Of a DNA stretch of 64,000 nucleotides, positions 1-8,950 are shown in pieces; within the stretch, counting starts at the first letter, position 1; each line of letters starts with the position of its first letter. The translations under genes were made by a program, and so were the position numbers. The notes beneath the pieces were generated by a model. It did not search any database. It worked only from the letters and a program-made list of their open reading frames with translations, and was not told the origin of the DNA. This DNA comes from Metamycoplasma canadense (GTDB lineage Bacteria > Bacillota_I > Bacilli_A > Mycoplasmatales > Metamycoplasmataceae). The stretch spans positions 310,001 to 374,000 of the forward strand of contig NZ_AP014631.1 of assembly GCF_000828855.1 (NCBI RefSeq), written 5' to 3'.

Positions 1-1772
1 CTTGTGTTTGGATTCATTGTTGTTTCTCAAAGTTGGTCGGCGTTCATTTCACCTAAACCTTTATATCTTTGGATTTCGTAATTAGCATATTGCGAGGTTA
101 TTTCTCTTAATTGTTCTTCGTTCCATGCATAAAAATGTTTATTATTTGCATTTTTAATTGTGATTTTATAAAGTGGTGGCATGGCAATATAAACCATTCC
201 AGCTTCAATCAATTTTTTCATATATCTTCAAAAAAATGTTAGAAGAAGCATTTGAATATGTGCTCCATCAACATCAGCATCAGTCATAATAATTATTTTT
301 CCATATTGAGAGTTTTTAATTTCAAAATCCTCCCCAATGCCAGCGCCTATTGTATTAATTATTGTTGCAAGTTCTTCGTTTGCTAAAATATCTACTAATT
401 TTGATTTATTAGTATTCATAACAACGCCTCTAAGTGGCAGGATTGCTTGAGTTACTCTATCACGACCCATTTTAGCTGACCCACCAGCAGAATCTCCCTC
501 AACTAAAAATAATTCTTTAATTGCTGAATTTTTTGATTGAGCAGGAGTTAATTTTCCAGATAATATTTTTTTAGAATCTAATTTATTTTTTACCTTTCTT
601 GCTTCATTACGTGCATTTCTTGCGGCAATTCGTCCTTCGTAAGTTCTTTTAATTTTTTCAATAATTTTATTAGCTTCATTCTTGTTTTCGTTTAGGAAAA
701 AATTAAATTTTTCTGTAAAGAAATCTTCAACTGATTCACGAGCTTCAGGAGTACCTAATTTATCTTTTGTTTGACCAACAAATTCTAAAATACTTTCCGG
801 AACCTTCAATGAAACAACAGCGATAATTCCTTCTCGAACATCATAGCCTTCAAAATTAATTTTAGTTTTTGAATTGCTATTTTTTGCATATCATTCATTA
901 ATAGTTTTTGTTAAGGCAGTTTTAAAAGCTGTTTCATGTGTTCCACCATCGCGCGTTTTAACATTATTAACAAAGGAGTAAATTGTTTCATCATAGTTTT
1001 CTGTGTATGCTAATGAAATTTGAATTTCAATACCATTTTTTCCAACACCAGATGCAAAAAAAGCATCAGAAATAAAATTTCTTCCTTCACCAACAAAATA
1101 GATATATTCTTTTATCCCTTGATTTGTTTGAAAAATAATATTTTCATCTGTATTTTCATTTATGTAATTAATTTTTAAATTTGAAATTAAAAAACTTGCT
1201 TCTCTTAATTTTTCTTTAACAATTTCAGAAGAAAATTTAGCCTTTTTAAAAATATTGTAATTAGGTCAAAATTGAACTTTTGTTCCTTGTTTATTAGTTG
1301 ATCCAACTATATTTGTTCTTTGAATTATTTTGTCTTGTTCGAAGGATGTAAAATATTCTTTTTTATCACGATAAACTGTTGCTTCAAGTTTTGCACTTAA
1401 GGCGTTAACCACAGAAGATCCAACACCGTGTAATCCGCCACTTGTTTTATAAGCTCCCTCACCAAATTTGCCACCAGCGTGTAATTCAGTAAAAACTAAT
1501 TCAACCCCAGTTTTTCCTGATTCATGTTTTCCTATCGGAATTCCTCTACCGTTATCTTCAACTATCACCGATCCATCTTTTTTTAAAATAACTTTAATGT
1601 TACTAGCAAACCCAGCTAAAACTTCATCAATTGAATTATCAACTATTTCTCAAATTAAATGATGCAATCCATTTGAATCTGTTGAACCAATATACATTCC
1701 CGGTCTTTTTATAACCGCTTCTAAGCCTTTTAAAACTTTTAAATCTTTTGCCTCATAATTAGTTGTTGTCAT
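1..1772 (-). CDS. parE: DNA topoisomerase IV subunit B, C-terminus cut by window edge
   Basis: ATPase subunit of topoisomerase IV, which unlinks daughter chromosomes together with ParC. About 590 residues are visible; the C-terminal end lies beyond base 1. In order: a GHKL ATPase domain ([10 protein letters not shown] near residue 24, [22 protein letters not shown]), a transducer domain with [13 protein letters not shown], and the TOPRIM region ([14 protein letters not shown], then [11 protein letters not shown]). The block [11 protein letters not shown] and GTPEAR are what ParE has where GyrB differs, so I prefer ParE over GyrB. TGA codes Trp in IWEIVD and FFWRYM. The start ATG at 1772 follows a -10 box after only 8 bases and has no ribosome binding site. 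parC would be expected next, outside the window. Confidence 0.93.
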
Positions 1773-1786
1773 ATTGTCTAATTATA
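1773..1786 (-). promoter_or_regulatory. parE promoter, probably leaderless
   Basis: On the minus strand a perfect TATAAT (1786 to 1781) is followed by 8 bases and then the parE ATG. Transcription would begin at or within a base of the start codon. No Shine-Dalgarno sequence can fit. Confidence 0.55.
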
Positions 1787-1810
1787 TTATTTATAAATTA
1801 ATATTTAAAA

Positions 1811-1842
1811 AATAAAGCATGTTTTATTTTTCATGCTTTATT
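1811..1842 (-). terminator. Rho-independent terminator after thiI
   Basis: A perfect 11-bp inverted repeat (AATAAAGCATG at 1811-1821 with CATGCTTTATT at 1832-1842) lies just past the thiI stop. On the minus strand it is followed by a run of T. It separates the ezrA-like/thiI unit from parE. Confidence 0.75.
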
Positions 1843-1873
1843 GTTTATCATTTATTAATTAAATAAGATATGT

Positions 1874-3019
1874 TTAGAATTTTATTATTTCCATTTGTTC
1901 AATTGCTTCATCTTCAAGTTTGTTCAATTCACTTAATTCTTTTTCTAATTTAATTGCTTCTTCTCTAGTTGGTTTAGTAATTGGAAATTTTGGTGCGAAT
2001 AATTCACATGTTTCGCATGCCTTTTGAATAGAAATTTCCATAGTTTTTATTTTTTCAGCGATTTTTATAGTTTCATTTTTGTCAAAGCTTAATAATGGTC
2101 TAAAAATTGGAAGATTGCAAACTTCAGATATTGTATAAATAGATTCAAGTGTTTGTGAGGCTACTTGGGCTAAATTTTCGCCATTTGATATTGCTTTTAT
2201 GTTGTATCTTATTGCAATTTTTTCAGCGATTCGATAGAAGCTTCTTCTCATTAGCGTAATTTTATATTTTTGGTTTGATACAAGACCAATATAGTTCATT
2301 AATTTTGTGTAATTTATTTGAAATAACGTTGCAGTTCCTTGATATTTAGATAAAAGTTTAATTATTTCATTAATTTTATCTGTTGTTTTTTTATCTGTAT
2401 GAGGTGGGGTTATGAAATTTAAAAAGGATACTTTTAATCCTCTTTTTTGTAATAAATTTGCCGCAACAGGAGAATCGATTCCGCCACTTATTAAATGAAG
2501 GATTCTACCTGAAGAACAAACTGGCATACCACCTAATCCTTCAATATATTCACTAAAAATATAACTATATTTATCTCTTATTTCAATATAAATAAATAAA
2601 TCTGCATTTGTTAAATTAACCTTTTTATCTTTAAAATTAGTTAATATAAAATTTCCAAAATGCATGTTTATTTCGTGAGAAGTTAAATAAAAATTTTTAT
2701 TATGTCTTCTTGCTTTAATTGCAAAAGACTCAAATGAATTTTCTAAACAAATTTTATTTACTATTTTTTCAATTTCTTCTATTTTTGTTTCAGTTTTATA
2801 AACTATTGAATAAGACGAAATTCCAAAAATATATTTAAGAGAATCTAAATTTGATTTAGTAAATTTACAAAATGCTCGATCATATTCTATTTTTAATTCG
2901 TTTTTAGGAATATAGAGTTCTAAATTTCTTTTTAATTGTGTAATAAAGTCTTTTTTATTTTCACCTTTTAAGGTTAATTCACCATATCTTATTAAAATTT
3001 CTTTTTCATCAAATTGCAT
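1874..3019 (-). CDS. thiI: tRNA 4-thiouridine synthase ThiI
   Basis: ThiI adenylates U8 of tRNAs and inserts sulphur to give 4-thiouridine. The product is 381 residues: an N-terminal ferredoxin-like region (RYGELTLKGENK at 11-22), a THUMP domain, and the PP-loop ATP pyrophosphatase motif SGGIDSP at about 178-184, followed by SNGENLAQVASQT. A cysteine pair sits in the C-terminal KACETCELFAPK segment. The rhodanese domain of E. coli ThiI is absent, as in other Gram-positive-type ThiI proteins. I start at the ATG at 3019 because family homology begins there; an in-frame upstream ATG at 3079 would add 20 basic residues and overlap the preceding gene. That gene ends 20 bases upstream, so the two are probably cotranscribed. 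Confidence 0.93.
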   Translation of the reverse strand: MQFDEKEILIRYGELTLKGENKKDFITQLKRNLELYIPKNELKIEYDRAFCKFTKSNLDSLKYIFGISSYSIVYKTETKIEEIEKIVNKICLENSFESFAIKARRHNKNFYLTSHEINMHFGNFILTNFKDKKVNLTNADLFIYIEIRDKYSYIFSEYIEGLGGMPVCSSGRILHLISGGIDSPVAANLLQKRGLKVSFLNFITPPHTDKKTTDKINEIIKLLSKYQGTATLFQINYTKLMNYIGLVSNQKYKITLMRRSFYRIAEKIAIRYNIKAISNGENLAQVASQTLESIYTISEVCNLPIFRPLLSFDKNETIKIAEKIKTMEISIQKACETCELFAPKFPITKPTREEAIKLEKELSELNKLEDEAIEQMEIIKF

Positions 3020-3039
3020 ATTTTCTATTTTCTTTCTTT

Positions 3040-4533
3040 TTATTTTTCTTTGATTAAGTTCATAATTTTTTTTATGCACTCGTCAAAATTATTGCTGGCA
3101 TATAGAGTAAAAATTTCATCATATTTTTTCTCAAGAAGAGACATATTAAAATCATCATTTAATATTGAATAAAAATTTTCAATAATATGTTTTGATATTT
3201 TAATTTTTAAATTGTATCTTACTATTTTTAATTTAATTAATAAAATTAATTTATTAATAAGATTTAAATCAGGATTCTTGTTTTTTATTTGAATTTGATA
3301 AATATTTTGTAATTCAATAATTTGATTATTTAATGGATAATCAAAATTATGTAATTCAAATATTTTTAGATACTCATCGTTGATTTTGTCTATATCGAAA
3401 AAAAACCTTTTTTGTTTTGATTTTTTTTCGATTAAATTTATTGTTTTAATAATTATTTTTGTATTTTTTTTAAAAATATTTAGATTTTTTTTACATTCTA
3501 AAAAAGACAATGATCCCATGTTTTGATTATCAAAAAAATAAGAAATATTAGTTACTACTCTTTGAAATAGACGATCGTTTTTTTTAGAAATAAAACATTT
3601 CTTATTTTGTTTAATTCAATTTATAGCATTTTTAATCCAAAGAAAATTTTTTTTATAAATTATTGTTAATTCAATTTTCTTTTTAATTAATTCATAATCC
3701 TTATTAACTAATTTGCTTAAATTTTTAATTTGGCTTTTTAATTTTTTTTTCCTTCAAAAAAAATCATTTTCAGTTATTATGTTTTTTGTTTTTTTAATTG
3801 CTTCTTTTATATTTTTAAAATATTGATCATTTATTTTTAAATTAAATATTTCTTTAAATTCATCTGATTTTTCTTGATAAATATTTTTTAAAAAATCTGC
3901 CGGTATTTCAATGTTATTTTTAATAGATTTTAAAAATCCTAAAATTTCAATAATGTAATTTTTGAAATAATCTAATTTTGTAATTAATTGTTTTTTATTT
4001 TGATTATAGTCAAAATTATTTTTCCTTAAAATTTCATAAGTCTTAAAAATTTCTAATTGATTTCAAATTTCTTCTTCTACAAAAATAATTTTTTTTTGTA
4101 AATCATCACTATCGATGAGGTAATTATTTTTATTTAATTTATTTTTAATTTCACTAATTTTATTTAAAATTAAATTTATAAAATTAACTAAATTAGTTAT
4201 TTTTTTACTTAAAATTTCATAATAATTATTTTTAAAAATAATAAAAAACTCTTTTATTTGTCTATTTATTTTTTTACATAGATAATTGCTTTTATCTAAT
4301 TTTTTATTATTTTTAAAATCATTGAAATTTATTAATAAATCATTGAATTTTTGTTCAAAATTAACAATTTTTTTTGCCGTTTCGTTTTCTAAAATTTTAT
4401 ATTCATTTAAATGTTTTGAAATTTCATAAAATTGAGTATTGATTGTTTTTAACTCATTTATTTTATTTTCAATAAAATTAATTTTTTTTTCGAAAAATTT
4501 AATTTTATTTTTAAAAATTCAAGTAATAAACAT
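3040..4533 (-). CDS. Coiled-coil protein, EzrA-like by position
   Basis: A 497-residue Lys/Asn/Ile-rich protein that is almost entirely helical and coiled-coil in character, read through several TGA-Trp codons. The first residues (MFITWIFKNKIKFFEKK) are hydrophobic and basic and could be a weak membrane anchor. I recognise no catalytic motif. In Bacillus subtilis ezrA, the septation-ring regulator, lies just upstream of an iscS-type gene and thiI; here a long coiled-coil protein lies directly upstream of thiI, so an EzrA-type cell-division role is a reasonable inference from synteny and shape, not from sequence identity. The stop is 20 bases before thiI. A -10 box sits 8 bases upstream of the ATG. 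It could equally be an unrelated SMC-like helical protein. Confidence 0.75.
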
Positions 4534-4547
4534 AATATAAAATTATA
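4534..4547 (-). promoter_or_regulatory. Promoter of the ezrA-like/thiI unit, probably leaderless
   Basis: Minus-strand TATAAT (4547 to 4542) followed by 8 bases and the ATG at 4533. It is divergent from the rpmG promoter 64 bases away. Confidence 0.5.
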
Positions 4548-4610
4548 TTTTATTTGCTAAATGTATATTACATAAAAATTATATTTTTTAAATATAAAGA
4601 TAAAAAAATA

Positions 4611-4623
4611 TATAATTACACTT
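4611..4623 (+). promoter_or_regulatory. rpmG-secE-nusG promoter, probably leaderless
   Basis: A perfect TATAAT at 4611-4616 is followed by 7 bases and the rpmG ATG. The first gene of the operon therefore has no room for a ribosome binding site. Confidence 0.55.
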
Positions 4624-4770
4624 ATGAAAAAACAAAAAAAGGTTTCATTAGCTTGTCAAACATGTTTGCATAAAAATTATTCCGTTAACAAAAGTAATGA
4701 AAAAAGATTAGAAATTAATAAGTTTTGTAAATATTGCAATTCTCAGACATTACACAAAGAGGAAAAATAG
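4624..4770 (+). CDS. rpmG: 50S ribosomal protein L33
   Basis: A 48-residue L33 of the zinc-ribbon type, with cysteines at 11, 14, 35 and 38 arranged as two CxxC knuckles. L33 sits near the E site of the 50S subunit. The order rpmG-secE-nusG is common in Firmicutes and supports the call. secE starts 3 bases after the stop. The gene begins about 7 bases after a -10 box and lacks a Shine-Dalgarno sequence. Confidence 0.92.
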   Translation: MKKQKKVSLACQTCLHKNYSVNKSNEKRLEINKFCKYCNSQTLHKEEK

Positions 4771-4773
4771 ATT

Positions 4774-5064
4774 ATGGATAAAAGAAATAATTTAACTGTT
4801 GAAGAAAAAAAAGAAGAAAAAAATAGATTAAAAAAACAAAAAGAAATTGATAAAAAAAGAAAGAAAGAAGAACAAAAAGAAACAAAACTTTATACTTTTA
4901 GAAATTTAGCTAAAGAAGTTAAGAGAATAGCTTGGCCAAAAAGTGCAAAAACATGAAAATGATTCGGCATTACAATTGGTTTTTTAGTTTTAATGGCTTT
5001 ATTTTGTTTTTTAATTACACTTGGTTTTACAAGTTTATGAAATATTGTAGGTATTAAATCATAG
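4774..5064 (+). CDS. secE: Preprotein translocase subunit SecE
   Basis: SecE clamps SecY in the translocase. The product is 96 residues: a long highly charged Lys/Glu N-terminal half, then the SecE signature (ELKRVxWP type, here EVKRIAWPKSAKTWKW at about 49-64), then a single membrane helix. TGA codes Trp three times, including in the signature, so the standard code would cut the protein at residue 60. It is sandwiched between rpmG and nusG in the usual order. Confidence 0.92.
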
Positions 5065-5073
5065 GGGGATAAA

Positions 5074-5652
5074 ATGAATACAGATTATAAATGATATATG
5101 ATTTCAACAGTATCCGGAAAAGAAGACAATGTTATAGAAGCGTTAAAAAATAAGATTTCTTCACAAGGAATGACAGACTTTTTTAAAGATATTAGAATTT
5201 TTAAAATGCCACATTTATCTTCAAAAGAATTAGAAAAGAAAACAAAAGGTGAAGAATACACCGTGAGATATGTAAATATTTATAAAGGGTATATTTTTTT
5301 AAAAATGATTATGACTGATGAATCATGATATTTAGTTCGTAATACTCAATATGTTACAGGTTTAATTGGTTCTTCTGGAAAAGGGGCAAAACCCACTCCA
5401 ATTAGTGAAAGAACATTTGTAAAAATGGTTGAGAAAGAAAAAAAATTAATTGAAAAATTTGAATCTGGCGATATTGAAACAGCATTCAAAGAGGGTACGA
5501 TTGTAAGAGTCAAAACAGGAATTTATAAAGATGAAGTTGGTGAAATAATTAAAAATAATGACATTGACCAAAAAGCATTTGTTAACATTGAACAATTTGG
5601 CAGAAAAGTTCCTACAGAATTTTCATACAATGATTTAGAAATATGCGCTTAA
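5074..5652 (+). CDS. nusG: Transcription termination/antitermination factor NusG
   Basis: NusG binds RNA polymerase and couples it to ribosomes or Rho. The 192-residue product has the N-terminal NGN domain (KWYMISTVSGKEDNV near residue 7, then YKGYIFLKM and VTGLIGSSGKGAKPTP) and a C-terminal KOW motif (FKEGTIVRVKTGIYKDEVGE at about 142-161). The domain linker is charged and helical. The start is fixed by a strong GGGGGAT element ending 3 bases before the ATG. The stop codon lies in the loop of the operon's terminator. Confidence 0.95.
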
Positions 5653-5668
5653 GCATATTTTTTTATAA
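5639..5668 (+). terminator. Terminator overlapping the nusG stop
   Basis: An 8-bp stem (AAATATGC at 5639-5646 with GCATATTT at 5653-5660) encloses the last codon and the TAA stop of nusG in a 6-base loop. It is followed by a T run. Confidence 0.65.
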
Positions 5669-5691
5669 AGAAATAACAAATTAAAATATTA

Positions 5692-5697
5692 TATAAT
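5692..5697 (+). promoter_or_regulatory. -10 box of the lipoprotein gene
   Basis: TATAAT at 5692-5697, about 40 bases before the lipoprotein ATG. GAGG at 5727-5730 is the likely ribosome binding site. Confidence 0.45.
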
Positions 5698-5738
5698 TTA
5701 GATATTCAAAATTATATGATTTATATGAGGTATAGACA

Positions 5739-6284
5739 ATGAAAAAAAATATAAAATTATTATTAAGTATAAGCTCGATTTCATCATTATTTTTGCCATT
5801 AGTGGCAATATCGTGTTCTAATCAAAAAACAAAATTGGAAGCTAAAATAAAAGAATCAGAGATTCAACTCTCAAATATTGAATTTGCTAATGATTTTCAA
5901 GAAGAATTTAAAAACGAAATTATTAATGCTAAAAAAATTTTAAGTAAAGAACAAGTAACCAATGAAGAATTAAAAAATGCAGAAATTAATCTAGTTAATA
6001 ATCTTAAAAAAATACTTGATAAAAATAAACAAGTTATTGAAGAATACTTTAACAACCAAGAGTTAATTTCAAGAAAAATAAATGAATTAAAAGAATATGC
6101 TCATGAAAAACTTTCAAATAACAGAGAACTAAAAGCAAAATTAGTAAAACAATATGAAGAAATCCAAGAGGAATTTAATAATTTAAAGAGTGTGAATTGA
6201 ACTCTTGAAAAAACAGAAGAGTTTAAGAAAAAAATTGATAAAGTTTTAAATGATATTAAAAAAGAAACTATGAATAAAAATTAG
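5739..6284 (+). CDS. Coiled-coil lipoprotein of unknown function
   Basis: A 181-residue surface lipoprotein. The signal peptide has a basic start, a hydrophobic stretch and a lipobox VAISC with the lipidated cysteine at 26. The mature part is highly charged and helical. One segment (roughly residues 48-90) has the spacing of FIVAR/GA-type three-helix modules: a helix ending in an Ala/Leu pattern, a short VTNEEL turn, then another helix. This resemblance is by eye only. It has its own promoter and lies between two core operons. The function is unknown; its architecture is similar in miniature to the giant proteins at the other end of the window. Confidence 0.85.
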
Positions 6285-6381
6285 TAAACTTAAATAATTA
6301 ATTTAATAATTACAAATCAAAATAAAAATTGTTGAACTATATAAAGCCACTATTTTTATTTATTTTATTACTAAGAAACTT

Positions 6382-7341
6382 ATGAAAAAAATTTTTTATT
6401 TTAAAGAAAATGAACCATTAAATTTGTTAGTTGATTATTTGTTATCATTTAAAAATTTAGAAGCAATTTTATTAGACGGTGAATTAGGAGCTGGTAAAAC
6501 GACTTTAACTTCTCAAATAGCTAAGAAATTAAATGAAAAAAAGATAGTTATTTCACCAACTTTTAATACAATGATTTCGTATGAAAAATTCATTCATATT
6601 GATGCATATAAATTAAGAGGAGATCTATTTGCTTATGAAGAATATTTTGAAAATAAGATTGTTATAATTGAGTGATCAAAAAATATTAAACATAATTTTA
6701 AATATTTTTTCAATATTAACGTTAGTTTGCAACAAATAAATAATGAAGTTTATCATGTTTTTGAAATTACAAATCAAACTGTTTCAAAAGGGATTTTTAT
6801 TGAAAGTTCATTGGAAGATTTTTTTGTTGCATTAGTTGAAAATAACAAGATAATAGATTATATTTTGATTGAAAAATTAGTTAAAAAAACTGATTCGTTT
6901 TTTGATGTTATTAATCTAATATTAGAAAGAAATAATATAAACTTTGAATATTTAGATGAAATTTACACTACTCTTGGACCCGGGAGTTTTACTGGATCTC
7001 GTTTAGGTTTTGTTTTTGCATCAACAAATAAATTTTTGCAAAATAGTATTTTAAATAATGATATTAAAATTAAATTATTGCCAACGTATGAATTATTTTT
7101 TAAACAATTTAATTCAAATTTAGTTTATATTAAGGCCAATAAATACAAAGCATATAAAATTGAAAAAAATAACGATAAATTAATTATTAATTTAGTTGAT
7201 GAAGTCGAAAAAATCAATCATTTTGATTATCAAAAAATGATTTTAAATTCAAAAGAATATTTAATTTTGTTTAAAGAAAAAAACAATTTATTAGATGAAG
7301 AATTAATTTATGGTTCTGAACCTCAAATTGGAGGTAATTAA
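6382..7341 (+). CDS. tsaE/tsaB: TsaE-TsaB fusion, t6A37 tRNA modification
   Basis: One uninterrupted 319-residue frame carries two proteins that are usually separate. Residues 1 to about 135 are TsaE, the ATPase of the threonylcarbamoyladenosine complex: Walker A GELGAGKT at 33-40, then ISPTFN and HIDAYKL. Residues from about 138 match TsaB, a scaffold partner of TsaD: a first strand GIFIESSLEDFFVAL in place of the usual IDTS start, then TTLGPGSFTGSRLG. There is no stop and no ATG or GTG at the junction; the only alternative start is a TTG at 6727 inside the last TsaE strand, with no ribosome binding site. TGA codes Trp once (6673). The stop overlaps the tsaD ATG by one base, so all Tsa proteins come from one message. 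Confidence 0.8.
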
Positions 7342-8270
7342 TGAAAATTTTTGCTATTGAAAGTTCACACGACGATACTTCGTTTGCAGTGTTAGAAGAT
7401 AATAAACCAGTTTGAATGAAAACTATTACACAAACAGAAATACACAAATTGTACGGTGGTACTATTCCTGAAATTGCTTCAAGATCACATGTTAAAAACA
7501 TCAACCTATTAATTGATGAATTTAAAAATTTACCAATATCTAAAGATATTGATTATATTGCTTTTACAAAAGAACCAGGTTTAATAGGTTCGCTTCAAAT
7601 AGGTTATATAGTTGCTAATACAATGAGCTTAATTTATAAAAAACCAGTTTTGGGGTTAAATCATTTAGAAGGTCATTTTTATTCAGCATTTATAGAAAAA
7701 GAACTTGAATTTCCCGCAATGTGTTTACTTGTTTCTGGTGGCCATTCGCAAATTCTTTTATATAAAAATAAATTTGATTTTGAAATTATAGGCGAAACTC
7801 AAGATGACGCAGTTGGTGAAGTGTATGATAAGATTGCTAGAAAATTGAATCTAGGGTTTCCAGGTGGGCCGGTTATTGATAAAATTTGGGAAGAAAACAA
7901 AAATTTATATACTTCTCATTTTACAATACCACACACCGAAAAAGAATTAAATTTTTCATTTAGTGGTATTAAAACCGCAGTAATTAATCATTATAATAAT
8001 CTAATTAATAAAAAAGAAGAAATTAATATAAATAAAATAGTAACTGAATTTCAAAATACTATTGTTTTATATTTAAAGAAAAATTTTGAAAAAGCAATAA
8101 AAATATATAATCCTAAATGTATAAGTTTAGCGGGCGGAGTAAGTGCTAATAAAGCAATTAGAAATATGATTTTATCTCTTCATAATAATGTATACTTGCC
8201 TAAAATGGAATATACTACTGATAATGCAATGATGATAGCTAGATTAGCTTATGAAAAGGTAAGAAAATAA
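7341..8270 (+). CDS. tsaD: tRNA N6-adenosine threonylcarbamoyltransferase TsaD
   Basis: The catalytic subunit that transfers threonylcarbamoyl to A37 of ANN-decoding tRNAs. The 309-residue protein has the ASKHA fold marks: IESSHDDTS at 6-14, metal-binding NHLEGH with His108 and His112, LLVSGGHS, GEVYDKIARKL, and near the end LAGGVSANKAIR and TTDNAMMIA. GGAGG lies 7 bases before the ATG. It follows the TsaE-TsaB gene with a 1-base overlap and precedes engB by one base. Confidence 0.96.
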
Positions 8271-8271
8271 T

Positions 8272-8823
8272 ATGTGAAAATTTATAAAGAGTTCAACATC
8301 GCAAGAAAATTGATTCGATTCATTTGAAAATGAAATTATTTTTTGAGGAAGATCAAATGTTGGTAAATCTTCCTTAATAAATGCATTATCTAAAACAAAA
8401 TTAGCAAAAACATCATCCACGCCTGGTCGTACTAGATTAATAAATTATTTCGAAACTGATAATAAAAGAATTATTGTTGATTTGCCAGGTTATGGATATG
8501 CAGCAATGTCCAAAAAAAATCAACAAAAAATCAATGGAATTATTGATCATTATTTTCGTTTTTGCAAAACTAATAAAACAGTTTGTTTTTTGATTGATGC
8601 TAAGGTAGGTTTTAGCGCAATTGATTTAGAAATGATTGAGTATATTGATTCATTAAATATAAATTTTGATATCATTATAACAAAAATTGATAAAGCTAAT
8701 CAATCACAAAAACATCGAGTGAAAATGCAAGCCTTAACTTTTAAAAAAGAAATTAACATTTTTTTAGTTTCTTCAGAGAAAAAAATAGGATTAGATGACG
8801 TAATTGAATATTATAAATTTTAG
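8272..8823 (+). CDS. engB: Ribosome biogenesis GTPase EngB (YsxC/YihA)
   Basis: A 183-residue small GTPase needed for late assembly of the 50S subunit. It has G1 GRSNVGKSSLIN, the switch I block TPGRTRLINYF, G3 DLPGYGYA and G4 TKIDK, in the spacing typical of YsxC. The start ATG at 8272 is followed at once by TGA (Trp). It begins one base after the tsaD stop, so it is the last gene of the tsa operon. The stop codon lies in the stem of a terminator. Confidence 0.93.
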
Positions 8824-8850
8824 GTTTAAAGACCTAAAATTATTTTTTAT
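8817..8850 (+). terminator. Terminator overlapping the engB stop
   Basis: A 9-bp stem (8817-8825 with 8832-8840, core TTTTAGGT/ACCTAAAA) includes the TAG of engB and is followed by a T-rich run. Confidence 0.7.
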
Positions 8851-8893
8851 TTTAATTATTTTTTTTACACTGATGGATTAATATTAGAATATT

Positions 8894-8950
8894 AATCTTA
8901 ATATTGCAATATCATTAAGATTTTAAAGCAATTTTTGTATAATTTAATTT
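8894..8950 (+). promoter_or_regulatory. gdpP promoter with an overlapping palindrome
   Basis: TATAAT at 8938-8943 lies 7 bases before the gdpP ATG, so the message is probably leaderless. A 9-bp inverted repeat, AATCTTAAT (8894-8902) with ATTAAGATT (8914-8922), covers the place of the -35 box (TTAAGA, about 8915) and could be an operator. The spacer contains the small palindrome ATTGCAAT. Confidence 0.45.

Noticed and set aside
1-1772. gyrB
   Set aside because: The [11 protein letters not shown] block and GTPEAR are ParE-type; GyrB has a different sequence at this point.
6727-7341. Separate tsaB gene starting at TTG 6727
   Set aside because: The start would lie inside the last strand of TsaE, no ribosome binding site is present and the frame is continuous from 6382.
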